Shown one piece after another: positions 9,171 through 18,804 of a DNA stretch of 64,000 nt (position 1 is its first letter; each line of letters begins with the position of its first letter). Both the position numbers and the translations under genes were made by a program. The notes under the pieces were generated by a model. The model made no database searches, was not told where the DNA came from, and saw only the letters and a list, made by a program, of their open reading frames with translations. The stretch spans positions 1 to 64,000 of the forward strand of contig NW_001914886.1 of assembly GCF_000208925.1 (NCBI RefSeq), read 5' to 3'. Source of the stretch: Entamoeba histolytica HM-1:IMSS. Its lineage: Eukaryota; Evosea; Mastigamoebida; Endamoebidae.

Positions 9171-11021
9171 ATGTCAAATTATCTTAATTTATATCAACAA
9201 TTCATTAATAAAAATAATGATGCACTAAAAGAGCTTAATAATAAAGAAATGCTTGAAGAATTAAAAAAGAGTAAGTTTTATAATAGATTGATTTTTATTG
9301 GATGTGAAACAAATAATAAGGAGCTTGTAGAATTATTATTAAATTATAGTCCTTCAAAATTAATTTGTCAAGACATACATGGGAGAACTCCATTAATGAG
9401 TTGTTTATTACATCAAAGTTTAGATGTAATTGTGCTGTTATTATCTATTGGAGATTGTAGATTAGATATTGTTGATTCTTTTGAAAATAATATACTTCAT
9501 TATCTTTCAAATTGTGAAGTTGATGATTTAATAGAGTTATTAAGTAAGAGAGTAATTGAAGAATATCCTTTATTTATTAAAAGAAAAAATGCATTAGGAG
9601 AAAGTCCTCTTCATCTTTCAATTGAGAAAGGTAATATTAAATTTGCACAATTATTACTTGATAATGGAGCACCACTAAATCAAGTTACAAATGGCAATCA
9701 ATCTTCTCTAGATTATGCTCTTTATTGTACTACCAATCAAATAGAAACGATTCAATTTGTTAAGACAAAAATAAAAGAAAAAGAAAAAGAATTAGAACAA
9801 AAAAAAATTATTCTTTCATCAAAACCTGAAGAATGTCAAATGAAAATTGACTCTTCTGTAATTAACCAACAAAATATTTCTGACAAAACTAATGGAAATA
9901 TTATTGATAATACTATTGAAAGATCTCCACCGGATGTGGAGGTTATTGATAAAGATGATATCCAACAAGTAAAAGAAAATACCACTAATGCTTATTATTC
10001 TTCTTTATTAAGTAGCTTTTTTAAAAAGAAAGAAGCAGTAAAAACATTAACAAAAGAAGAAGAATATCAAATATTGTTAGAAAGTATAGAAATTAATGAT
10101 AAAATGCATAATTCTATTGATTCTTTTAATAGAAAAAAGAAATTTAGAATGATTTCTATTGATGGAGGAGGAATTAAATGTATTCTTCAAGCAATTATCT
10201 TTTCAAGACTTGTAGAAAAATTTCCAACTTTATTAGAAGAGGTAAATTTATTTTGTGGAGTATCAGCATCAAGTTTTATTTGTGCTGATTTGGCTCTTGG
10301 GATTCATCCAAAAGACATTAAAAAATTGATGATTGAAATGTGTAAACATAGTTTTGAAAAGAAGTCACGAGGATATATGGAGTCAATGTATTCTAATAAA
10401 TATCTTATTGATGTTGCCCAAATGACTTATGGAGAAAAAAAATTAAGTGATATACAACGTTATATTTTAATTAATGCATTTCAATTTGACTCTGGAGAGA
10501 ATGACCCAAATAGATGTTGTAAAGCATGTGTTTTCAATAACTTTATTCCAGGATATGACTGTAAAATTGGTGATGCATGTTTACGTTCAGCAGCTGCTGT
10601 TGGTTATTATCCACCATATCAAGGATATGCTGATGGTGGAATTTTTGAAAATAATCCATGTGTTTGTGCATTCCCCTATATATTTGGGGAAAGAGGGCTT
10701 GGAATAGATATAAATAATACTGTGTGTCTTTCAATTTCATCAGGAAGACCACCAATTAATTATATGGATAGTAACAAATATACTGATGTTGGGTTATTAC
10801 AACTTTTACCATTATGTATTGATGGATTTTTGTGGAGTAGAAAGTCTATGGCAGATGATGTTGCAAAAGGGTTTTTAGGAGAACGATATATGAGATTTGA
10901 TCCAGTATTACCAAATAATCTTGATTTGGATTGTAATAACCAAATCGAAGAATTAATAGAGTTAGCTAATAATGTAGATATTACTTCAATTGAAGAGTGG
11001 ATTCTTAAGTATTGGCTGTAA
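9171..11021 (+). CDS. Ankyrin-repeat patatin-like phospholipase
   Basis: A 616-residue protein. The open frame extends 24 codons further upstream but the first ATG is at 9171. Residues about 30-215 are ankyrin repeats (HGRTPLMSCLL, ENNILHYLS, LGESPLHLSIEKGN). A charged linker follows, then a patatin domain: the oxyanion loop DGGGIK at 331-336, the nucleophile elbow GVSAS at 363-367 with Ser365, and the catalytic DGG at 488-490. The order and spacing match calcium-independent phospholipase A2 (PLA2G6 type), which also joins ankyrin repeats to patatin. The elbow has Ser in place of the usual last Gly (GxSxG). The likely reaction is hydrolysis of phospholipid acyl chains. Neither signal peptide nor membrane segment is seen, so it is presumably cytosolic. 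Confidence 0.85.
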   Translation: MSNYLNLYQQFINKNNDALKELNNKEMLEELKKSKFYNRLIFIGCETNNKELVELLLNYSPSKLICQDIHGRTPLMSCLLHQSLDVIVLLLSIGDCRLDIVDSFENNILHYLSNCEVDDLIELLSKRVIEEYPLFIKRKNALGESPLHLSIEKGNIKFAQLLLDNGAPLNQVTNGNQSSLDYALYCTTNQIETIQFVKTKIKEKEKELEQKKIILSSKPEECQMKIDSSVINQQNISDKTNGNIIDNTIERSPPDVEVIDKDDIQQVKENTTNAYYSSLLSSFFKKKEAVKTLTKEEEYQILLESIEINDKMHNSIDSFNRKKKFRMISIDGGGIKCILQAIIFSRLVEKFPTLLEEVNLFCGVSASSFICADLALGIHPKDIKKLMIEMCKHSFEKKSRGYMESMYSNKYLIDVAQMTYGEKKLSDIQRYILINAFQFDSGENDPNRCCKACVFNNFIPGYDCKIGDACLRSAAAVGYYPPYQGYADGGIFENNPCVCAFPYIFGERGLGIDINNTVCLSISSGRPPINYMDSNKYTDVGLLQLLPLCIDGFLWSRKSMADDVAKGFLGERYMRFDPVLPNNLDLDCNNQIEELIELANNVDITSIEEWILKYWL

Positions 11022-11989
11022 TAATATTTACAGTTCATAATAATGATATTTCAAAACTATTCTTTATATTTTATTCTAATTTATTTTATTTTTTTTAACT
11101 ATTAAAAATATTTTATACCATAAAGCTGGTATATTAAATGGTATAACTAATATAATACCTATTACGATATTAATGAGATTATTAGAAGAAAACAAATATT
11201 CATAATGAAATAAAGATTATGATAATGAAAAAAGATAAATTAAGAGATTTAAAAAATAAATGATATGATGTCTAAATAAAAATAGAAAATTGATATTTTA
11301 TTTTTATGAAAATAACGAGTATAATCTATGAGATTATTCATTTCATTATTGTCAATTTTATTATTAATGTCAAACCACACTTTATGACAGAAGAAGTAAT
11401 TTTTTCATTAAATTAAACTAATGTTAAATCCTCGATAAATTAATTTTTAATTTCCTAAGTCAATATAATAAATATTCTTCATTTTGGTGATATGAGAAGA
11501 AATTATACATTTTTTAAGAAGATTGGTAAACGCCATTATGTGATGAATAGTACATTTTAAAACTTTATGTCTTTCAATTTCTGTTAGTCAGTTAAGTGAA
11601 ACAATGTTATTTTATAAATTAATATTATTTTCTATAAGATATTGCCATATTAATAAACAATGGAATTTTCATTTTATTGAACTTTAAGAGAACAAAGATT
11701 AATTAGAGTATATGTATTTAAAAGACTAAATGTTGGTGGTAAGAGTTTTTTAGAAAAGAGTTAATTAACTCAAAGGTATTGAAGAAAGAAGTGTTTTGAA
11801 TAACTTCATTGTATTGGTAGTTAATTAAAATGAAATAAAAGACTCTCGTTATAAGTAGGAAGATGAAGAGCAACATTCATTAGAAAAATTGATTTCATTG
11901 CATAATATTATTTATTGAATAATTTTTTAATTCTTCTATCATAAAAAATACAAAAAAATGAATAAATTCAATAATATAATAAATCTCAT
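11022..11989. other. AT-rich intergenic region, no gene seen
   Basis: Nearly 1 kb between two convergent genes. No open frame above about 60 codons, no tRNA-like structure and no obvious repeat. I see nothing to annotate. Confidence 0.5.
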
Positions 11990-13138
11990 TTAGAAAAAGT
12001 ATAGTGCAGGAACAAAACGAGTATTTCCATTAAAACCAACAAATGTCTGTGGTTGTATCACTAATTCTCTACACATAGGACATCTTGGTTGTTGAATAAG
12101 CCATTTAAAAATACATTCTTCACAATAAACATGACCACATTTTAACTTAATTGGACGATTAACTGTGTCTTGACAAATTAAGCACATTTTGTCTTCTAAT
12201 GAATCTACGGTTACTGAAGTACCAAACATATTGTTTTGAGTGAAAAAGGTTTTAAGAACTTTAAAGAAACAAGAAAGAAAATTAACAAATCCAAGACAAC
12301 GTTCAAACACATAAAGCCACGTTATTGGATATATAACAATATAACTAATCCATTGGTTGGTTATTGAAGTGTATGAAATAAGATAATTATAAATAATAAA
12401 AGTAGGAAGAATAACTCTTATAGACAAAGTAAGTGATTCTATCATAGAGAGTAATTTACATAATAATAATATATTTTTAACTAAAAATATTGTTAAAACT
12501 TTTAGATAATAATTTATATAACGGTAAATACAGTCACATAGATATAAATAAATGAATAAATCACTAAAAGAATTTGGAATAACAGTAATATCTATCATAT
12601 CAGTTATTCCTATTTGCCACACCTTTATAATAAATAATAACATAGAAGGAATACAATAAACTAATATCCTTATTTTATTTTCCCCAGTATTTACATATTG
12701 TGTAACTAACTCAGTTAAATGATAATGTTGAATGAAATCAACTATAATAAATAAAGTATAAAAAATATGACTAAAGAAAAAGAATAATATAACTACTATA
12801 TAAGACCCAAAACCTGAATCATAATCATTATTTATATAATCATTATCACCATCATTATTATTATTATTTTGGTTGTTTGGTTGTTGTTCATTTCCTGTAT
12901 GAGGTACTTCATTTAATTGAGTTAAACCTTCTTCTCTCAAATTAACTTCATGTTCATCAACATTTCCCATTTCAATTTCGTGTTCAAATTTTGTGTCTTG
13001 GTTTTCATTAGTATTTAATGAATTTATATGATTATTTTCATGAGTGTCTATACAACTCAATTTATTTGTACAGACAATATCACTATCACATTCTTTTTCT
13101 GTTTTCTGTTTATTAAGATGTTCTTCAGTTTGTGACAT
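11990..13138 (-). CDS. Multi-spanning RING-finger E3 ubiquitin ligase, RNFT1-like
   Basis: A 382-residue protein. Residues 1-105 are acidic, polar and Asn-rich, with a run of Asn and Asp near residue 90-105. Residues about 110-310 contain five or six hydrophobic segments, consistent with a polytopic membrane protein. A C3HC4 RING follows at about 319-358: CLIC, then CGHVYCEEC, then CPMC, with all eight zinc ligands in place. The arrangement of membrane segments followed by a C-terminal RING resembles RNFT1/RNFT2 and related ER-membrane E3 ligases. The expected role is ubiquitin transfer at a membrane, with the RING facing the cytosol. It is the first of five consecutive minus-strand genes, 79 bp downstream of the HAD gene. 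Confidence 0.8.
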   Translation of the reverse strand: MSQTEEHLNKQKTEKECDSDIVCTNKLSCIDTHENNHINSLNTNENQDTKFEHEIEMGNVDEHEVNLREEGLTQLNEVPHTGNEQQPNNQNNNNNDGDNDYINNDYDSGFGSYIVVILFFFFSHIFYTLFIIVDFIQHYHLTELVTQYVNTGENKIRILVYCIPSMLLFIIKVWQIGITDMIDITVIPNSFSDLFIYLYLCDCIYRYINYYLKVLTIFLVKNILLLCKLLSMIESLTLSIRVILPTFIIYNYLISYTSITNQWISYIVIYPITWLYVFERCLGFVNFLSCFFKVLKTFFTQNNMFGTSVTVDSLEDKMCLICQDTVNRPIKLKCGHVYCEECIFKWLIQQPRCPMCRELVIQPQTFVGFNGNTRFVPALYFF

Positions 13139-13217
13139 TTAAGTGATTTTATAGTATTTTTTTGTAAACTTTTTAGAAATAAAAAATGAGCAGAAACAGA
13201 ATATCAAAAACCCTTTA

Positions 13218-13892
13218 TTATTTATTCTTAATCAAATCAACCATCTCCTCAATTGTTATCTCATTAAATGTGTGAATTGCCAGGTTGCATCCTTTAATTT
13301 GAAGTAATTCATTAACAGTCATTTCTGAGGCAATTCCTATTGGAGTAGCACCAGCTGATAATGCAGAATGAATACCTGAAATAGTATCTTCAAATACAAT
13401 ACAATGAGAAATACTAACTCCTAATTTCTTAGAAGCTTTTAAATAAATGTCAGGAGCAGGTTTACCTTTAAAAGTAAAATCATTAAAAATAATTTTATCA
13501 ATATCAAACCATTCTTCCAAGTGGTATTTTTGAATAAACACTTGAACATTTCCCCAATCACTTGAAGTGGCAATAGTAAAAGGAATATTACATTTTTTTA
13601 ATGCCTCAAAAAGATTAATTGCACCATCACATAATTTTATATCACTTTTCATTAACATAGTTCTATATAAATTTTCTTTTTCTTCAGCATATTTCTTTGC
13701 ATCTTCATCACTTATTTCTTTATTGAGAATATGTTCAATTAATTGTTTATTTGTTCTACCATTCAATAATTTAAATTCATCCTCACTTAATGGAGTACCT
13801 CTTATTCTTTTTGCCATTTCTTTCCAACAAAATGCATGAAGAGGAGTATCAAATATTAAAGTCCCATTAAAATCAAACAAAACAGCTTCCAT
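13218..13892 (-). CDS. HAD-superfamily hydrolase, beta-phosphoglucomutase-like
   Basis: A 224-residue protein with the HAD subfamily I fold: motif I FDFNGT at residues 6-11, an alpha-helical cap (about 15-90), motif II in TIATSSD, motif III Lys in KGKPAPDIY, and motif IV VFEDTISGI. The K-PAPDIY and FEDTISGI segments are typical of beta-phosphoglucomutase and related sugar-phosphate phosphatases. Asp7 is the expected nucleophile. The second motif I acid, usually Asp at position 9, is Asn here, which removes the usual general acid/base. Related HAD proteins with DFNGT exist, so the gene is probably functional, but mutase or phosphatase activity and substrate are uncertain. Confidence 0.8.
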   Translation of the reverse strand: MEAVLFDFNGTLIFDTPLHAFCWKEMAKRIRGTPLSEDEFKLLNGRTNKQLIEHILNKEISDEDAKKYAEEKENLYRTMLMKSDIKLCDGAINLFEALKKCNIPFTIATSSDWGNVQVFIQKYHLEEWFDIDKIIFNDFTFKGKPAPDIYLKASKKLGVSISHCIVFEDTISGIHSALSAGATPIGIASEMTVNELLQIKGCNLAIHTFNEITIEEMVDLIKNK

Positions 13893-13947
13893 AAAATAAC
13901 AAATAAGTTTTAGTTTTTATTCCAAAATGAAAATTAATAATAAAATA

Positions 13948-14697
13948 TTAAATTGGAATTAAACTTTGGTTTTCATTCAAGCCAAGAACATATCCCAGTC
14001 CAAGTAAGAATTGAGCAATATAATAAGTGAACATTACTAAAAATCGAATAAATGAATTTGTTTTTACCCACAAAGAAACACCTAAGATAGAATCACTTAA
14101 TATAAAAAATAAATATCCAATAAGAACAACTAAACGAGAGGATAATGTCCATTGTGCATTATTAAATAAACATACACTTCCATAAAATCCAATAGAAATA
14201 ATTGTTAAATAACCATAAACTATTTTCCTCATATATTCTGGAAGAATAGTATAATTCTTTAATATTGTCCAATAAATAAAAACTAAAATAAAAACAAAAA
14301 TTCCAATCCATTCAAATGCCAATGCCTAATTATATTATTAATTTTATTTGTTTTTTTTTTAAGAATAATTGAAAGATTTAATTTTACAAACTGAAACAGA
14401 TATAAATGCATATGCATTACAAATATGTGCAAGACCAAATGATAACATCCCAACTAAAAATATATTACCTTCAAATAATAAAAAGAAATCTCCAAGAAAT
14501 GAAAATATATATCCAAGAATAAATACAATAGGTGTTTCTTCAAGTGAAACAAAAAGAAACAATCCCATAATTAAACAAAAGGGACATTTACTTAATCGTA
14601 CCATCATTTTATTATTATTTAATATAGCATTCCAATGAATAACAGCATTGATTATTGCAACAATAAGTAATGTAAGTGGTACGTATTGGTTGTTCAT
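13948..14697 (-). CDS. TMEM86/YhhN-family lysoplasmalogenase, two exons
   Basis: Two open frames on the minus strand are joined by an intron at 14326-14391 (66 nt) that begins GTTTGT and ends TTAG on the coding strand. Exon 1 is 14392-14697 (102 codons) and exon 2 is 13948-14325, giving about 227 residues, the usual size of the YhhN family. The protein is almost entirely membrane segments (about seven or eight). Family marks are the GDFFLLF segment followed by GMLSFGLAHICNAYAF in exon 1, and LSDSILGVSLW in exon 2. TMEM86 enzymes hydrolyse the vinyl ether bond of lysoplasmalogen or lysophospholipid ethers in the ER membrane. The joined reading is well supported because phase is kept and both halves carry family motifs. 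Confidence 0.82.
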
Positions 14698-15622
14698 AGA
14701 TTATGAAATTATCGGTTCTTTCGACTCAAGATATCAATCTTCTATTATATTCTATTTCTTATTTATTGTATGAAATAACAAAAATATATCTTGAAATTAA
14801 TTTATCTTTGTTATTTTAATTTTTTTTTTATTTATTTAAATTGAACTTTTATTGAAACAACTTTATTAAAAGAAATTTCTAATAAAAATTAAATAACCAA
14901 ATTGAAAATGTTATTATGAAAAAGAAAGACATAAATAATTAACTTATTTACATATTTACTTTTTTCTTATTGAATAAAATTCAAATTTTTGTGATAATAA
15001 AAAGTACTAAACATTATAACTAAGAATCTTTTTGAATTTGTTTTATTAGTTAATGAATGAATAGAACAAATAAAAGAAAAAATAAATTATTCTTATTTTA
15101 GGTTTTTAATTTTAATGTATTATTTTATTTTAATTCATTTAGAATATATTGAATTGAATAGTATTATAAGTTTATTGTATAATAAGAATAATTCAGTAAT
15201 GAGACTTTGTGAATAAAGAATAAGAATTAAAAATATTTAATTAGGAATAAAATTATTCAATTAATCTAATACAATATATTTATCTTATTAATTAGCAATT
15301 TACTATTTTTTGTTCTTTTATTTTAACAAAAAGAATAAAAGTTCATATAGAATTTTTGATAATTGTTAATTATCTTTATGCCTTTGTTAATTAATTTACA
15401 TTAAATAGTATTCATTTTAAAAGTATATAACAAATTATCAAATAAATTAGATTTTTCTTTGTATTGAACAAAAATTAAAAGAACGTACATAGACTCAAAC
15501 CAAGTAAAACAAAGATGAAAAAGTAATAATTAAAATGAAAATAATGGTAAAAATAAAGATATTAAACTAAAAAATAAAAGAACAAAAATATATCATTATT
15601 AGTTTTAATAAAAATAAATATA
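14698..15622. other. AT-rich intergenic region, no gene seen
   Basis: About 920 bp made of A/T runs, between two minus-strand genes. It must hold the promoter of the TMEM86 gene near 14700 and the 3' end of the PAP2 gene near 15620. I see no RNA gene or repeat. Confidence 0.5.
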
Positions 15623-16345
15623 TTATTCAAATTCAATTGCAAATAATTCTTCATCTGTTAATTCTTTCTTTTTAGAAACTTTATTTTTATACACATAATA
15701 TGTTGTAAATGCAATAAATGCTCCAATAATTCCACCTGCAAGAATATCAGAAATAGCATGGTGGTGATCATAAAAGCGGGTTAGTCCAACAACAAAAGCC
15801 CATACACAAGGTAAAAATACAATGAATTGTACAATTAAATTATTTGACTGTTTGTATTTTGAAATAAATTCTAATAGTATTAGTGATAAGAATACTTGTC
15901 CTTGAAAAGCATATGCAGTATGGCCAGATGGGAAACTATGGTTACAAGTTGGTTTATAATGTTCAATACAATATGTATTATAAAATGGTCTTGGTTTTCC
16001 AGAATATCTTTTTAATAATTGAATGATAATTCCTACAATCATTTCACTATTTAGAAATGGAATAAGCACTGTTAATCCTTTTTCTATATTCTTTTGATAG
16101 ATAGATATTATTGCAATGACACAAATTGGAATATAAAAATTAATAATAACATTCATTGTTCTTGGAATAACGTCATTAAGTTTTGAAAACATATAATTTG
16201 GGTCTTCTTTGTAAGGAATTTCTTGATGAGTTGGAATGAATCCAACTAAGTTATTAATAATTATTAAAATAAGATATAGTCCAATGTCTGACTTATACTC
16301 ATTAATGAATCTTTTACTATTCTCAATTATTCCTGTCTGATTCAT
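15623..16345 (-). CDS. PAP2-family phosphatase (lipid phosphate phosphatase)
   Basis: A 240-residue protein starting at the ATG at 16343-16345; two codons further upstream are open but begin with GTG. It has about six membrane segments. All three PAP2 signature blocks are present: KRYSGKPRP, then PSGH within a HSFPSGHTAYAF segment, then RFYDHHHAISD. The conserved Lys, Arg, Pro, Ser, two His and Asp are there. The family removes phosphate from phosphatidic acid, lysophosphatidate or sphingosine phosphate at the lumenal or outer face. The C-terminus has a short Lys/Glu-rich tail. The protein is close to the normal size for LPP enzymes (about 240-290). Confidence 0.9.
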   Translation of the reverse strand: MNQTGIIENSKRFINEYKSDIGLYLILIIINNLVGFIPTHQEIPYKEDPNYMFSKLNDVIPRTMNVIINFYIPICVIAIISIYQKNIEKGLTVLIPFLNSEMIVGIIIQLLKRYSGKPRPFYNTYCIEHYKPTCNHSFPSGHTAYAFQGQVFLSLILLEFISKYKQSNNLIVQFIVFLPCVWAFVVGLTRFYDHHHAISDILAGGIIGAFIAFTTYYVYKNKVSKKKELTDEELFAIEFE

Positions 16346-17879
16346 TGTCACAGAATTATAAGTTCTTAGTATTTTCTTTGAAGATTTTTTTATTTTAGTT
16401 AGTCTTTTTAAAACAAAATTTGAATTTTTTTGTTTTTAATAAGAAAATTCTTTCTTCTTTTATTAAGAAACAAAACACTGGAAATAGAGTATAAGTCATT
16501 CTAATATAATAAACTGCATATATAAATATATCATTTTATGCTATTTCTAATAAAAGATGAAAAGGTTGGTTTTTTATTCTTCTATAAGATTGAGTATTAT
16601 TTTCATGTTAATCAAAATAATGAACTATTATAAGACAATCATTTTTATTATTATTTCTTTATTTTTTTTTATTTGAATATTAATTATATTGTAATTGAAT
16701 GGTTATGTTTGTTATATTTGTGTTGATTTGATATTTTGTGGTATTTTGAGAGTATTTAAATAAAAAAAGGAACGAAGAAAAACAGATAGATTAGAGAGAA
16801 GGAATTTGAATATCAAACCCGTGATTGTACAATAGAATATAGTGTAATACCAAAGTGTTTATGGTTAATCAGTTTTTTTGGGAACCTTCATTGGAGTTAA
16901 CCAAGATTTGTTCTACTCAATTGTGCAAGAGTTGGGAAAGACGAAATAATCTCTTATTTATCCTATATTTAATTATATTATATTCCTCATTCTATTTACA
17001 TTCAATTAACAACTACTATGTAAATGATTGTATTATTCTTGTTTAATTAATCCAATAACGATAAAATGAATAAGAAGAATAAAGAAATGTAAAATAGAAT
17101 AAGTAATGATATTCATTTAATATTCATTCTTTGATTTATTATTAAATTATTACAACCAATAATTTGATTGTTATATTTAGTTATTTTATTTCTTTTTTTT
17201 AATTATTTTAATTAAAACTCTTATTGATTAACACTGTTGTATAGTTTAGTTGTATCATTCTTCTTTCTATTAGTTTTTCTGTTTCTCCTATGTTTTGGTA
17301 TGAACTTCAAGAACTATTTCATCAAAATGTTCATCTCAAAATTTATGTCTTTGTTCATTTCTATTATTTCTTCATCTAAATGATAATATCATGAGTCTCA
17401 TTTTTCATTACTTTCAGAAATAACAACATCCAATTTTAATTAAATTCAAAATATTTTTGTTTTCATTTCAATTAAAATAAAAAATGACTCTTTTATAATT
17501 TTTAAAAAACAAAACACGGATAATCATCTTTTTAAAAAGCCAGAGACAAAAGTAAGAAGATTTAGTCTCGTTAAACTAAAAAATTATATACGTTAATTTA
17601 AACTGAAAATAAATTAAATTCCAAAAAAAAAATATTCATAAAATACAACAGTTTTTATCAGTTTGAATAAATTGAATTGTGGACCAAACTAAAAAAAAAT
17701 ATTTTTAGTTTTTCGAATGAACATTTTTTTTAAAGAGCTAAAAGGATGAATTATTAAACAAATAGAAAAGAAAACTAAAAATAAGAAAAAATAAAAATAA
17801 AATGACCAATCAAAGAGAGACAAATCCGTTATTAATAATCTAACCTATTTGTTGAATCATCTATAAGAAAATATTTCTT
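16346..17879. other. 1.5 kb gene-free region with a TATA-like site and a possible decayed ORF
   Basis: No convincing gene. GTATTTAAAT at 16752-16761 resembles the Entamoeba TATA-like element, but only a 63-codon frame (16855-17046) follows. On the minus strand at about 17290-17400 there are short blocks of coding-like sequence broken by stops (for example a DEHFDEIVLEVHTKT frame), which could be a decayed gene. The final 300 bp are A-rich and presumably hold the promoter of the carbonic anhydrase gene. Confidence 0.4.
16752..16761 (+). promoter_or_regulatory. Possible Entamoeba TATA-like element
   Basis: GTATTTAAAT matches the known Entamoeba core promoter TATA-like consensus (GTATTTAAA followed by G or C) at nine of ten positions. 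No strong gene lies directly downstream, so it may be fortuitous or belong to a non-coding transcript. Confidence 0.2.
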
Positions 17880-18446
17880 ATGACCCAACTAACACCACAA
17901 CAAGCACTTACTTTCTTACTTGATGGTAATAACCGATTTGTTGAAGGGAAAACAATAACATATAATTTTGAAGAAAGAAGAAAGGAATTAGTTAATAAAC
18001 AAGAACCAATTGCTACAATTATTTGTTGTTCTGATTCAAGAGCACCTCCAGAATATTTATTTAATGTTAATTTTGGAGATATTTTTGTTGTTCGATCTGC
18101 TGGTGGTGTTATTGGACAAACAGAATTAGGGTCAGTAGAATATGGTGTAACTCACTTAAAAACTCCTCTTATTGTAGTTTTAAGTCATACCTCTTGTGGT
18201 GCTTGTACTGCTGCTTGTCAACGTGCACATTCAGAGAATGCACTTTCTGCTATTCTTTCAGACCTTATTCCAATTGCTGAAAAATGTAATAATGACATTC
18301 ATTCTACTTGTATTCAAAGTGCAGTACAACATGCTGAATTTCTTCGTTCAAACCCATTATTACAACCTTTGATAAAACAGGGTCAATGTAACATTGTTTC
18401 AATGATATATAATATAGAAACTGGTAAATGTGAAGTTGTTCAATAA
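17880..18446 (+). CDS. Beta-class carbonic anhydrase
   Basis: A 188-residue protein with the complete beta-carbonic anhydrase core. Cys50, His103 and Cys106 are the zinc ligands (in CCSDSR and SHTSCGAC), and Asp52-Arg54 form the conserved dyad. The glycine-rich FVVRSAGGVIG and GSVEYGV segments match the family. It would interconvert carbon dioxide and bicarbonate in the cytosol; there is no signal peptide. The length is near the short end for the family, similar to bacterial enzymes. The beta class is typical of bacteria, fungi, plants and some protists, and in Entamoeba acquisition from bacteria is a reasonable idea. The next gene on the same strand is the hydrogenase. Confidence 0.93.
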   Translation: MTQLTPQQALTFLLDGNNRFVEGKTITYNFEERRKELVNKQEPIATIICCSDSRAPPEYLFNVNFGDIFVVRSAGGVIGQTELGSVEYGVTHLKTPLIVVLSHTSCGACTAACQRAHSENALSAILSDLIPIAEKCNNDIHSTCIQSAVQHAEFLRSNPLLQPLIKQGQCNIVSMIYNIETGKCEVVQ

Positions 18447-18804
18447 CAATCTAATAATGGAATATATAACATAATTTTATTTTTTTAAAGAAATTGTTAT
18501 TTTTGTTACAAAACAAATAAAAATTATATTTTTAGATTATCTTTTTAAAATTATAACTAACAGATGAAATAATTATCAAGATTCCTGCAAATCCTATAAT
18601 AACTACACACTTTTTCAATACATTAAGTTAGTTCAATAATGAAATTAGAAGTCGAAACAATTTGTTGGTTTTGTTAAGTCACTAGTTCTTTGACAAGAAG
18701 AATAAAAAAGAAGCAATGAAAAGAAATTTGAAGTTAATAAAGTCGTTTTAAGTAATTATATAAAGATGAGGAAATAGTACTTTTTCATTCTAACTTAAAG
18801 AACA
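18447..18804. other. Intergenic region between carbonic anhydrase and hydrogenase
   Basis: A 358 bp spacer. The last 100 bp before 18805 presumably hold the hydrogenase promoter. On the minus strand at about 18535-18630 there is a roughly 30-codon frame that would encode a Lys-Lys-led hydrophobic segment with a basic tail, resembling a tail-anchor, but no ATG or upstream exon supports a gene. Confidence 0.35.

Noticed and set aside
16855..17046. 63-codon frame after a TATA-like element
   Set aside because: No domain, no conservation evidence and composition like random AT-rich DNA; kept only as a note in the spacer.
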